Under the pieces are notes generated by a model. The model was not told where the DNA came from. It saw nothing but the letters and a program-made list of their open reading frames with translations, and did no database searches. This document shows positions 1 to 8,402 of a stretch of 64,000 nucleotides of DNA, piece after piece. The stretch comes from Actinomycetes bacterium (lineage in GTDB: Bacteria; Actinomycetota; Thermoleophilia; Solirubrobacterales; JACPNS01): positions 1-64,000 of the forward strand of contig JAEYBE010000002.1 in the NCBI GenBank assembly GCA_023404495.1, given 5' to 3'. The position numbers and the translations under genes are program-made. Position 1 is the stretch's first letter. Every line of letters begins with the position of its first letter.

Positions 1-331
1 GCTCCCGGGGGGGGTGTGCCTTTCGGCAGGGAACTTGATCAGCTTTGAAATCCTTTGGGGGGAGATGCCGGGCGCGACTTGCATGATTGGCACTTGGCCG
101 AACCACTCGCTGTCGCGCCGACAGTCAAAGCCCCGAAACTCGAATCTCCTTGTCCTCACCGGAGTGAGCTGAAGACCTTGTCCCGGATCGTTCAAGAGCA
201 ATATCGGCCGGTCCCGCGAGGCTTGAATAGCCAGAACTGGGTAAATTGGACGCCCGTTCGATGGGTCCAGACCCCAAACCGCTTGTTTATGGGGTTCTGA
301 CCCCCCGAACAAGTGTTGCGGGGCGATGAAG
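1..331. other. Left-edge non-coding stretch
   Basis: I see no convincing gene. The longest open frame (55-300, plus strand) has no ribosome site and no recognisable domain. The part next to scpB carries a hairpin at 282-313 and two related GGGTCnnGACCC-like palindromes (about 263-277 and 290-306). A pseudouridine synthase gene often follows scpB in other bacteria; none is visible here. Confidence 0.5.
282..313 (-). terminator. Hairpin downstream of scpB
   Basis: Arms CTTGTT (282-287) and AACAAG (308-313) enclose a second stem, GGGGT (291-295) and ACCCC (300-304), with a TCTG loop. It lies 18 nt past the scpB stop, at the end of the 22-gene minus-strand run. There is no clear U-tract, so a termination role is inferred. 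Confidence 0.35.
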
Positions 332-1009
332 TCAGACGGATTCGGGCTCTGGCTGGGCCGGTGTACCGGCTTCGCGCGCCTCGCCGGCCTTCATCAGGCG
401 CTCGCGCAGATCACGCTCGTCGTCGGGCGAAGGGTCAAAGGCGGTGATGTCGGGCAGGCTCCCAAGCCCGTCGAGCCCGAACAGTCGATCAAAGAGCTCT
501 GTGGTGCGGAAGATCACGGCGCCAAACTTGCTGCGTCCGGCGTCCGCCACCAGACCGCGCTCGAGCAGGGTTGTGAGCGCGCTTTCGGGATTGACGCCGC
601 GGATACGCGCGATCTCAGGTCGCGAAACCGGCTGCAGGTAGGCGATGATTGCCAGGCACTCTGCCTGAGCCTGGGTCAGCGGTGGGGTGCGCGGCTTGGC
701 GAACAGTCGTTTGGCGGCAGCATCGGCCCCGGGGGCGCTGGCGAGCGAGAAACCGCCCGAGATGCGCCTGAGCACGATCCCGCGCTTTCCGTCCTGGAGG
801 TCCTCTTCGAGCGCGGAAAGCGCCTGCTCGACCTTCGACTCAGACGACTCGCACGCTTCGACGAGATCGCCGATCGTCAGCGGGTCGTTTGAGAGAAAGA
901 GCAGCGCTTCGAGCTTGGCCGGGAGCGAGAGCCTCTGGTGCTCGGGCACGCCATCAACCGGCGACGGCGCATCCACTGAGACGGCCTGATCTTCGACGAT
1001 CTCACTCAT
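332..1009 (-). CDS. scpB: Segregation and condensation protein B
   Basis: ScpB is the winged-helix subunit of the bacterial SMC-ScpAB condensin, which compacts and segregates the chromosome. The 225-residue product carries the family signatures LEALLFLSNDPLTIGDL near residue 33, LAIIAYLQPVSRPEIARI near residue 117, and a second wing region ending in FDRLFGLDGL. An acidic, proline-rich tail of about 35 residues follows. The ATG start overlaps the scpA stop as ATGA, so translation is probably coupled. It is the last gene of the long minus-strand run that also holds the division cluster. Length is normal for the family. Confidence 0.96.
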   Translation of the reverse strand: MSEIVEDQAVSVDAPSPVDGVPEHQRLSLPAKLEALLFLSNDPLTIGDLVEACESSESKVEQALSALEEDLQDGKRGIVLRRISGGFSLASAPGADAAAKRLFAKPRTPPLTQAQAECLAIIAYLQPVSRPEIARIRGVNPESALTTLLERGLVADAGRSKFGAVIFRTTELFDRLFGLDGLGSLPDITAFDPSPDDERDLRERLMKAGEAREAGTPAQPEPESV

Positions 1010-1905
1010 GCGGCGGCCTGCCCGGCGTAGACCTCGATCGGCCCGAAGTTCTCTTCCTGCACCCAGTCGGCCTCGCCGAGCTTGTATAGCTCGAGCAAAG
1101 CCCAGACGGTCAGCGCTTCGGTCAAACGGTCCTCCCCCTCGACAGCCTCATCGAAGCTGAAATGCGTAGCGCGCTTGAGCATCGTCCGCAGCGCTCCGAG
1201 GCGCTGCTCGAGCGTCGCGCGGTGCATGCGCAGGTGCGGCATCGCCAGTTGCTCTGGCACCTTGAGCAGGTTGCCGATCGATGAGGCCAGGCGCTCGGCG
1301 TTGTAGACCTTGCCGACGTTGTCGATCTCGATCGTGCGTAGGTGCTTGGGCAGCGGCGCGCTGCGGTAGCGAAACGGAAGCTCGGCGTGGTAGCGCTCGC
1401 GCAGCCAGCCGGCGAGCTTGTTGTAGCGGTGGTACTCAAGCATCCGCGCGAGCAGTTCCTCGGCTGCCTCTTCAGCGCCAAGTTCAAGGTCGAAGACGCC
1501 GTCCGTCTCTTCGCGCGGGAGCATCATGCGGCTCTTGAGCTCGAGCAGCGCGGCGACCAGCACGACGAATTCGGTGACCGGCTCAAGTTCGATCTCGCCA
1601 CGCGATTCGAGCAGTTCGACGTATCCGAGGACGATCTGTGCGAGGTCCACCTCGAGCAGATCGATCTCTTCGCGCATCACGAGTTCGAGCAGCAAGTCGA
1701 ACGGTCCGTGGAAGATTTCGAGGTCGAGGTCGAGCGCGTCAAAGCGCGGGGTGCCCTCGCCGGTGGCGACGACGTGTGCCGGCTCGCCGGTGGAGACCTC
1801 AATCGTCGCCGCTTCGATCTCGGCGATCGTCACTCCGGCGGCGACGGATTCGTCGCGCGCGTCGGCGTCATTGAGCGTGGTCCAGCTGATTTCCACGGAC
1901 GTCAA
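1006..1905 (-). CDS. scpA: Segregation and condensation protein A (kleisin)
   Basis: ScpA is the kleisin that bridges the SMC heads and binds ScpB. The conserved N-terminal signature FHGPFDLLLELVMREEIDL sits near residue 64, followed by an acidic helical middle and a C-terminal winged helix (EALTVWALLELYKLGEADW). About 60 residues precede the signature, longer than usual, so the true start could lie downstream. As called, a TTG start overlaps the trpS stop (TTGA), and a GTG at codon 4 is an alternative. It is followed by scpB with an ATGA overlap. Confidence 0.93.
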   Translation of the reverse strand: MTSVEISWTTLNDADARDESVAAGVTIAEIEAATIEVSTGEPAHVVATGEGTPRFDALDLDLEIFHGPFDLLLELVMREEIDLLEVDLAQIVLGYVELLESRGEIELEPVTEFVVLVAALLELKSRMMLPREETDGVFDLELGAEEAAEELLARMLEYHRYNKLAGWLRERYHAELPFRYRSAPLPKHLRTIEIDNVGKVYNAERLASSIGNLLKVPEQLAMPHLRMHRATLEQRLGALRTMLKRATHFSFDEAVEGEDRLTEALTVWALLELYKLGEADWVQEENFGPIEVYAGQAAA

Positions 1906-2894
1906 ACTACAGGCCGGCCCAGACCCATTTTGCCGCGTGCTTCAGCGACTATCGGGCCGCAGATCGCCTGCGCCTTGTCGGCCCCGCCAGCCAGAATCGC
2001 CTCGAGTGCAGCCTCGTCCGGGCGGATTTCGGCGTATTTCTCCTGCACAGGCCGCAAATACTCGACGACCGCTTCGGCCACCGCGATTTTGAACGCGCCG
2101 TACTGCTGACCCGCGAAATCCGCCTCGACCTGCTCCATCGTGACGCCGGTCGTGAAGGCAAGAATTTCGATCAAATTGCTGATTCCCGGTTTGTCGGGCG
2201 CGCGCACGACTTCGCTGCCGGAGTCTGTGGTCGCCGACTTGATCTTCTTCTCGATCTGTTTGGGCCCGTCAAGCACATAGATCGTGCCGGCTGGGTTCTC
2301 GCTCGTTGTTGACATCTTCGACGTCGGATCCTTGACGTCCATGATCCGCGCCCCGACCTCGGGGATCCGCCACTCGGGCACGGTGAAGGTCTCGCCGAAG
2401 CGGTTGTTGAAATTGGTCGCGATCTGGCGGGCGAGCTCGACGTGCTGTCGTTGATCGTCGCCCACCGGGACCAGATCCGTGCGATAAGCGAGGATGTCGG
2501 CGGCCATCAGGATCGGATAGAAGAACAGCCCGGCCGAGACCAGCTCGCGCTGCTTGACCGACTTCTCTTTGAACTGGTGCATTCGGTTGAGATCGCCGTG
2601 GCTTGCGACCGAGCCGAGCATCCAAGTCAGCTCGGCGTGCTCTGGCACATCAGACTGGCGAAAGAAGATGCACTTCTCGGGGTCAAGGCCCGCCGCAAGC
2701 AGGATCGCGGCCGTGTCGTAGAGGCGCTCGCGCAGTTCTGCCGGGTCGTACTTGACGGTGATTGCATGCGAGTCCACAACGCAGTAGATCGACGGGTCGC
2801 CCTCTTCCTGGAGGTCGACGTACTGGCTGATCGCGCCGATGTAGTTGCCCAGGTGCTTTCGCCCGGTGGGCTGGATGCCGCTGAAGATCTTCAT
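1902..2894 (-). CDS. trpS: Tryptophanyl-tRNA synthetase
   Basis: Class I aminoacyl-tRNA synthetase that charges tRNA-Trp. The 330-residue length is typical. The HIGH-equivalent motif TGRKHLGNY is at residues 10-18. The second signature reads SKMSTT (KMS at 193-195) instead of KMSKS, so the second lysine is absent, a variant also known among TrpRS enzymes. The ATG start lies 12 nt after the gcvPB stop, and scpA follows with a TTGA overlap. The gene is thus embedded between glycine cleavage and chromosome condensation genes. Confidence 0.97.
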   Translation of the reverse strand: MKIFSGIQPTGRKHLGNYIGAISQYVDLQEEGDPSIYCVVDSHAITVKYDPAELRERLYDTAAILLAAGLDPEKCIFFRQSDVPEHAELTWMLGSVASHGDLNRMHQFKEKSVKQRELVSAGLFFYPILMAADILAYRTDLVPVGDDQRQHVELARQIATNFNNRFGETFTVPEWRIPEVGARIMDVKDPTSKMSTTSENPAGTIYVLDGPKQIEKKIKSATTDSGSEVVRAPDKPGISNLIEILAFTTGVTMEQVEADFAGQQYGAFKIAVAEAVVEYLRPVQEKYAEIRPDEAALEAILAGGADKAQAICGPIVAEARGKMGLGRPVV

Positions 2895-2906
2895 CAGCGT
2901 CTTCTA

Positions 2907-4421
2907 CTACCCGAGAGCGTCGAGATCCTGCGTCACAACCGGGTTCCGCGCCGCCGCCGCCTCATCGAGCCTGCGCACCGGCGTCGTGTACGGCGCGTTC
3001 TTTACGAACTCCGGGTCGTTCTCAGACTCTTCGAGGATCTGCTCCAGCGCGTCGATGAACCCGTCGAGCGTCTCCATCGTTTCGGTCTCGGTCGGCTCGA
3101 TCATCAGTGCTTCGTCGACCAGCAGCGGGAAGTAGATCGTCGGCGGGTGGTAGCCGAGGTCCAGCAAGCGCTTGGCGATGTCGGTGGCGCGCACGTCCAA
3201 CTCGCGCTTGGCCGGCGCGGCCGAGAGCACGTACTCGTGTTTGCAGGTGCGATCGAACTCGATCGGCAGATACTTCGCGACCCGCGGCTTCTTCTTGCCC
3301 TGCTCGAGCATGTAGTTGGCGTTCAACACCGCCGTCTCTGAGGCGGCCTTCAGACCCTCGCCGCCGAGGCTCAGGATGTACGCGTAAGTGCGCACGAAAA
3401 CGCCGAAGTTGCCCTGGAAGCCGCGCAGGCGGCCGATGCTCTTGGGCTGATCGAAGTCATAGGCAAAGCGACCTTCGCGCTTGGCGATACGCGGGACCGG
3501 CAGGTACGGCGCCATCCGCTCAGAAACCGCGATCGGACCACTGCCCGGACCGCCGCCGCCGTGGGGCTGCGTGAAGCTCTTGTGCAGGTTCATGTGGACG
3601 ATGTCAAAGCCCATGTCGCCCGGCCGCGAGATACCCATCACGGCATTGAGGTTGGCGCCGTCGTAGTAGAGCGTCGCCCCGACCGAGTGCATGATCTCAG
3701 CGATCTCCTCGATGTTCTCGTCGAAAAGCCCCAGCGTGTTGGGGTTGGTGAGCATCAGGCAGGCGACGTCGGTCGTGGCCTTCTCGCGCAGGTCGTCGAG
3801 GTCCACCCCGCCGCGCTCGTTTGTAGCCACCTTGACCGTCTCGTAGCCCGCCATCGTGACCGTTGCCGGGTTGGTTCCGTGCGAGGTGTCGGGTGCAAGA
3901 ACCTTCGTGCGGTGCTCGCCGCGGTCCTCGTGGTAGGCCTTGGTCAGCAGCACGCCGGCGAGTTCGCCGTGGCTGCCCGCGCTGGGCTGAAGGCAGACAT
4001 ACGGAAGGCCGGTGATCTCCGAAAGCGCGCCCTCGAGGTTGTGCATCAATTCAAGTGCGCCCTGCGCGCGGTCGCTGTTCTGAAGCGGGTGAAGACGCGC
4101 GAATCCGGGCAGCGCTGCAGCGCGCTCGTGGAGCTTGGGGTTGTGCTTCATCGTGCACGAGCCGAGCGGGTAGAAGCCCGAGTCGAGGTCGAAGTTGCGG
4201 CGCGAGAGCTTGTTGTAGTGGCGAACGATCTCCGGTTCGGCGATTTCCGGCAAACGGGCCGGCGCCTTGCGGATCGCGGCGGCCGGCAGCAGGTCCGCGA
4301 CGTCGCGATCGGGAACGTCGAGCGCAGGGAGCGTCGACGCGCGGCGGCCCGGCTTGGACTTCTCGTAGATCGTGACGGCCTTCTCGGCCTGCATCGGGGT
4401 CTCGGTGACGTTGACGGTCAT
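2907..4421 (-). CDS. gcvPB: Glycine dehydrogenase (decarboxylating) subunit 2
   Basis: The PLP-carrying half of the two-subunit P-protein of the glycine cleavage system. It decarboxylates glycine and passes the aminomethyl group to the lipoyl arm of GcvH. The PLP-binding lysine is K281 in LHKSFTQPHGGGGPG. Other family blocks are FYPLGSCTMKHNPK (residues 83-96) and DTSHGTNPATV (178-188). The 504-residue length fits subunit 2. The ATG start overlaps the gcvPA stop (ATGA), as expected for subunits made in equal amounts. Confidence 0.97.
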   Translation of the reverse strand: MTVNVTETPMQAEKAVTIYEKSKPGRRASTLPALDVPDRDVADLLPAAAIRKAPARLPEIAEPEIVRHYNKLSRRNFDLDSGFYPLGSCTMKHNPKLHERAAALPGFARLHPLQNSDRAQGALELMHNLEGALSEITGLPYVCLQPSAGSHGELAGVLLTKAYHEDRGEHRTKVLAPDTSHGTNPATVTMAGYETVKVATNERGGVDLDDLREKATTDVACLMLTNPNTLGLFDENIEEIAEIMHSVGATLYYDGANLNAVMGISRPGDMGFDIVHMNLHKSFTQPHGGGGPGSGPIAVSERMAPYLPVPRIAKREGRFAYDFDQPKSIGRLRGFQGNFGVFVRTYAYILSLGGEGLKAASETAVLNANYMLEQGKKKPRVAKYLPIEFDRTCKHEYVLSAAPAKRELDVRATDIAKRLLDLGYHPPTIYFPLLVDEALMIEPTETETMETLDGFIDALEQILEESENDPEFVKNAPYTTPVRRLDEAAAARNPVVTQDLDALG

Positions 4422-5797
4422 GCGCTCACCCCCGGGGCGTTCACCTTCGCGGCCTGGACGGCACTCGCGAGGGATTTCGCGAAGAGATCGATCTGCTCGC
4501 GGCTGCGCTTCTCGGTGATTGCCACGAGGATGCCGTCCTCGTGCTCGGGGTAGTCGATCCCGAGTCGGTAACCGCCGTTGATGCCATCGAGCGCGAGTTG
4601 ATCGAGCACGGCTCGCGCCGGCGCGTCGACCTTGATCGCAAACTCGCGGAAGACCGGCGCGTCGAACAGCAGCTCGACGCCCTCAACTGCCGCAAGCTGC
4701 TCACGAGCGTATGCAGTGCGCTTGAGCATCAGTTCGCCGAGCTCGACGATCCCCTTGCGGCCAAGCCACGAGAGGTAGATCGTGCCGGCCAAAGCGTTCA
4801 ACGCCTGGCTCGTGCAGATATTGCTGGTCGCCTTCTCGCGGCGAATGTGCTGCTCGCGGGTCTGCAGCGTGAGCACCCAACCGCGGCGGCCGTCAGCGTC
4901 CACCGTCTCACCGGCGATGCGGCCCGGCATGCGGCGGATCAGCTTTGTTGTGGCGGCAAAGAAGCCGAAGCTAGGGCCGCCGAAGTCGAGCCGGTTGCCG
5001 AGCGTCTGGCCCTCGCCGACGCAGATGTCGACCCCGAAATCGCCCGGCGGCGCGAGCACGCCCAGCGTGAGCGGGTCAGCGACGCAGACGACGAGTGCGC
5101 CCTTGGCGTGAGCTGCCTCGGTGAGCGCGCCGAGATCCTCGACCGAGCCGAAAAAGTTGGGGTTCTGGATGAAGATCGCCGAGGTGTCCTCGTCGATCGC
5201 GTCCGCAAAGGTCGCGGGGTCGGTCAGCCCGTTCTCGGCCGGGACCTCAATCACCTCGCCGCCGTAGCCGTGCGCGTTGGTCTTGAGCGTCTGCCGGTAC
5301 TGCGGATTGACCGCGCCGGAGACAACGAACTTGCCGCGCTTGTTCTCGTTGAACGCCAAGTATCCGGCCGCTGCCATCGCGCTCGGACCTTCGTAGACGG
5401 AAGCGTTCGAGACGTCGAGCCCGGTCAGCTCGGCGATCGCCGTCTGGTACTCGAACATCACCTGGAGGTTGCCCTGGCTGACCTCGGGCTGATACGGCGT
5501 GTACGGCGTCAGAAACTCGCTGCGCGAGATGATCGAGTCGACCAGCGCCGGGACGTAGTGGTCGTACATCCCCGCGCCGAGAAAGCTGATCTCGCGATCG
5601 GCGTGGATGTTCTTCTCGGCAAGACTCGCGAGATGATCGAAGACCTCGAACTCGGGCTTGCCGGCAGGCAGGTCCAGCTCGCGCTGGAGCCGCACATTTG
5701 CCGGGATGTCGGCGAACAGATCGTCGATCGATTGCGCCCCGATCGCGGCCAGCATTGCGGCGCGATCGTCGGGCGTGTCAGACGTGTACGTGCTCAA
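4418..5797 (-). CDS. gcvPA: Glycine dehydrogenase (decarboxylating) subunit 1
   Basis: Subunit 1 of the split P-protein. I place the start at a TTG at 5797 because GAAGGA (5804-5809) sits six bases upstream. An upstream in-frame start at 5857 adds a 20-residue Pro/Gly-rich extension with no family similarity. The product of 459 residues begins LSTYTSDTPDDRAAMLAAIG, the usual N-terminal helix that introduces DLFADIP. Later blocks include FLGAGMYDHYVP and TPYQPEVSQGNLQ. gcvH lies 86 nt upstream and gcvPB overlaps downstream by 4 nt. Confidence 0.95.
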   Translation of the reverse strand: MSTYTSDTPDDRAAMLAAIGAQSIDDLFADIPANVRLQRELDLPAGKPEFEVFDHLASLAEKNIHADREISFLGAGMYDHYVPALVDSIISRSEFLTPYTPYQPEVSQGNLQVMFEYQTAIAELTGLDVSNASVYEGPSAMAAAGYLAFNENKRGKFVVSGAVNPQYRQTLKTNAHGYGGEVIEVPAENGLTDPATFADAIDEDTSAIFIQNPNFFGSVEDLGALTEAAHAKGALVVCVADPLTLGVLAPPGDFGVDICVGEGQTLGNRLDFGGPSFGFFAATTKLIRRMPGRIAGETVDADGRRGWVLTLQTREQHIRREKATSNICTSQALNALAGTIYLSWLGRKGIVELGELMLKRTAYAREQLAAVEGVELLFDAPVFREFAIKVDAPARAVLDQLALDGINGGYRLGIDYPEHEDGILVAITEKRSREQIDLFAKSLASAVQAAKVNAPGVSA

Positions 5798-5883
5798 ACG
5801 GGGTCCTTCGTGAGTCGGGGGAGCGCCGGGCTGTGCCTTGCCTGGCGTTATGGACAACTCTAGAAGGTGGCCCTGCGCCCCAG

Positions 5884-6276
5884 TCAGGAGCCGGCGAGGT
5901 GCGCCTCGTAGCCGGCCTTGTCGAGCAGTTGGCTCGTCTCGGACGGGTCACTCAGCTTGACCTTGACCATCCATCCGGCGCCGTACGGGTCATCGTTGAT
6001 TGTCTCGGGTGCGCCCTCGAGCGCCTCGTTCACTTCGACGATCTCACCGGAGAGCGGCGACACGACCTCTGAAACGGCTTTTACCGACTCGATCTCGGCG
6101 TAAGAAGCGTCTTTCGAGACGGCGGTCCCGACCGCCGGCGGTTCAAAGAACACGACCTCGCCCAGCGCGTCCTGCGCAAACCAGGTGATCCCGAAGGTGG
6201 CGACATCGCCCTCGATCTTGGCCCAGTCGTGCTCGGGGTGGTAGAGCAGTCCGTCGGGGTAATTCTCTTCAGCCAC
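5884..6276 (-). CDS. gcvH: Glycine cleavage system H protein
   Basis: Small lipoyl carrier that shuttles the aminomethyl intermediate between the P, T and L proteins. The 130-residue length is normal. The lipoylated lysine is K66 in EIESVKAVSEVV. The biotinyl/lipoyl fold is complete, ending with a GWMVKVKLSDPSE strand. It starts with GTG. It lies between gcvT (39 nt upstream) and gcvPA. No lipoyl ligase or lipoate synthase gene is seen in the window. Confidence 0.97.
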   Translation of the reverse strand: MAEENYPDGLLYHPEHDWAKIEGDVATFGITWFAQDALGEVVFFEPPAVGTAVSKDASYAEIESVKAVSEVVSPLSGEIVEVNEALEGAPETINDDPYGAGWMVKVKLSDPSETSQLLDKAGYEAHLAGS

Positions 6277-6315
6277 GGTCGGTGAACCTTTCGGGGTCGA
6301 TTGCTGGCGGCAATC

Positions 6316-7413
6316 CTATTGCTTGACGTAAAGCGGTCGCTTGCGGACCTTCGCCGGCCGGAGCTTCCCGCGGATGTCGATCTCCACATCGTTTCCGGGC
6401 TCGGCGAACATTGTGTCGATGTAGGCCATCCCCACCCCGCTGTCGAGCGACGGTGAGAGCGTGCCACTGGTCACGACGCCGATCTCGTCGCCGCCGCGCA
6501 CCACTGGATTGCCTTGCCGCGGGATTCCGGGACCGACGATCGCGAACGGCACGAGCTTGCGGGCCGGGCCGTCGGCGGCGATCGTCCTGAGCGCGTCGAC
6601 GCCGATGAAATCGGTCTCAAGGGCGCAGGCCCACTGGAGTCCAGCCGAAATCGGATCGACATCACGCGATAGGTCGTTGCCGTAGAGGTGGAAGCAGACC
6701 TCCAGCCGCAAAGTGTCGCGTGCGGCAAGACCGATCGGCTTGGCCCCCGCAATGATCAGGTCTTCCCACACGACCGGCGCTTCGGCCGGTGCGACGAGAA
6801 TCTCTACGCCGTCTTCCCCGGTGTACCCGGTGCCTGCGATCAGCGCAGAGTGACCGGCGACCTTGCTGTCGACGATCTGCATGCGCTCGGGTTCCTTGGC
6901 GCCGGCGAGCAGCTGCCGCAGGACCATCCGCGACTGCGGGCCCTGCAACGCGATCATCGCGTACTCATTGGCACGATCGATCACGTCGACGTCGAAGCCG
7001 CCGGCGTTGCCGGCAAACCACTCGAAGTCGGTCTGGTGATTGGCCGCATTGGTCACCGTGAGGTAGCGCTGCGGGCCGAGCCGATACGTGAAGAGATCGT
7101 CGATCACGCCTCCATCGGCCTGGCAGATCACCGAGTACTGCGCGCCGCCGATTGCGATCTTTGAGACGTCATTCGAAAGCAGGCTCTGGAGAAATTCTTC
7201 GGCCTGCGGACCGGTCGTCTCGATCTGGCCCATGTGTGAAACGTCGAAGATCCCGGCGTGCTGGCGAACAAACTGGTGCTCGGCGCGGATGCCGTCGGCG
7301 TACTGGACCGGCATCTCCCATCCCGCGAACGGCACGATCTTGGCGCCCGCCGCGACGTGGCGCTCGTAGAGCGGCGTGCGGCGCAGCGGCTGATTTTCGG
7401 GCTGGTCGTTCAC
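6316..7413 (-). CDS. gcvT: Aminomethyltransferase (T protein)
   Basis: Transfers the methylene group from aminomethyl-lipoyl-GcvH to tetrahydrofolate, releasing ammonia. I choose the GTG at 7413, two bases after the stop of the upstream kinase gene, which gives 365 residues (VNDQPENQPLRRTPLYERH). The open frame runs further upstream to 7596, but that part overlaps the kinase gene in another frame. Conserved blocks include FAGWEMPVQYADG, FDVSHMGQIETTGP and LIAGTGYTGEDGVEI. No glycine riboswitch is present: only two bases separate it from the preceding gene. Confidence 0.95.
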   Translation of the reverse strand: MNDQPENQPLRRTPLYERHVAAGAKIVPFAGWEMPVQYADGIRAEHQFVRQHAGIFDVSHMGQIETTGPQAEEFLQSLLSNDVSKIAIGGAQYSVICQADGGVIDDLFTYRLGPQRYLTVTNAANHQTDFEWFAGNAGGFDVDVIDRANEYAMIALQGPQSRMVLRQLLAGAKEPERMQIVDSKVAGHSALIAGTGYTGEDGVEILVAPAEAPVVWEDLIIAGAKPIGLAARDTLRLEVCFHLYGNDLSRDVDPISAGLQWACALETDFIGVDALRTIAADGPARKLVPFAIVGPGIPRQGNPVVRGGDEIGVVTSGTLSPSLDSGVGMAYIDTMFAEPGNDVEIDIRGKLRPAKVRKRPLYVKQ

Positions 7414-7415
7414 GG

Positions 7416-8402
7416 TCAGCGCGAGATTACCCGGCCCAGCCGACCGCGCGCCAGGCGCATGCGCGATACGTCGAGGCGCTTCGCGATCCGTCGCGCGATC
7501 GACCGCAGCGGGCGGCGCGAGCCCCCGGCGGCAAAGAAGTTCCAGAGCTCGAGCTCCCAGTACACGAAGTACGCGTCGTAGACCTCGTTGAGCCACGGCG
7601 GCGTTTCGCCGTACCCCTCAAGCAGCGCCGACCGAAGTGATTCGCTTGAGAACGGCGCGGTGTGGATCGTGCGCACGATGTCCAACGCCGGATCTCCGGC
7701 GAAGGCCTCTTCCAGGTCGATCGCGCCGACAAACCGCGCGGCAGCGCCGGCCGGATCGACGCGAACGTTCTCAGGATGCATGTCGCCGTGGCAGAGTCGG
7801 GCCGAGGTGCAGGCGTCGAGCGCTTCGGCGCGCTGCTCAAACAGCTCATTGATCCCTCGTGCCAGGTGCGGGTTGCCGCCTCTGGAGAGAAATCCCTCGA
7901 CGCTCGCGCGGAGCCGTGCGTCGATGAACTCCGCGTTGCTCGCAAATCCGTCCTCGGCGCCGGCGACCAGCCCGAAGCTTGGGCACTCGATGCGCGCGAT
8001 CCGCGTGAGCAACCCACCGATTTCGCGATAGATCGCATCGAGCCGCTCGCGCGAGAGCTCTGCGATCGAGAGGTTCATCGGGTGGCCCGGCGCGATCGTC
8101 ATCAGCGTGTAGCCATCGGGCGCCGATTCGGCCGCGAGCGCTCCGCCGAGTATCGTGGGAAGCGAGAGCCCCGCGCCCGCCGCGGCGCGATATGCGGCGT
8201 GTTCGCGCCGCGCTGTTCCGGCGCGCGTGTAGATCTTCAGCGCCAGCGGTTCGCGATCGCCGAACTCGACGAGCCAGACATGCGCCTTCACTCCATCGCC
8301 GAGCCGCGAGACGCGCGTAACGGGCGTGTCGATACCCGCCGGGCGAAGCAGTCGCTCGGTCAGCTCAGGATCTGGTGCTGCGGCCGCCGGGGCCGTGGCC
8401 AA
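7416..8402 (-). CDS. APH/choline-kinase-fold phosphotransferase
   Basis: Unassigned small-molecule kinase of the aminoglycoside phosphotransferase/choline kinase superfamily. It has a VAIK-like lysine K56 (LALKIY), the catalytic loop HGDMHPEN at 205-212 with D207, and the Mg-binding aspartate D229 in AIDLEEAFAGDPALDI. Substrate cannot be told from sequence. The called start is a TTG placed directly after the ftsZ TGA and in the same frame, with GAGGA four bases before it. Later starts are possible. It sits between ftsZ and gcvT with almost no spacer, so it is co-transcribed with both. Antibiotic resistance is unlikely given this housekeeping context. Confidence 0.85.
   Translation of the reverse strand: MATAPAAAAPDPELTERLLRPAGIDTPVTRVSRLGDGVKAHVWLVEFGDREPLALKIYTRAGTARREHAAYRAAAGAGLSLPTILGGALAAESAPDGYTLMTIAPGHPMNLSIAELSRERLDAIYREIGGLLTRIARIECPSFGLVAGAEDGFASNAEFIDARLRASVEGFLSRGGNPHLARGINELFEQRAEALDACTSARLCHGDMHPENVRVDPAGAAARFVGAIDLEEAFAGDPALDIVRTIHTAPFSSESLRSALLEGYGETPPWLNEVYDAYFVYWELELWNFFAAGGSRRPLRSIARRIAKRLDVSRMRLARGRLGRVISR

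Noticed and set aside
263..306. GGGTCCAGACCC / GGGGTTCTGACCCC repeats at the left edge
   Set aside because: Two short imperfect copies could be REP-like or chance in GC-rich DNA. I could not find more copies in the window.
7413..7434. Possible glycine riboswitch before gcvT
   Set aside because: gcvT starts two bases after the previous gene, and no tandem glycine aptamer is seen in the kinase gene end or in the other gaps of the gcv genes.
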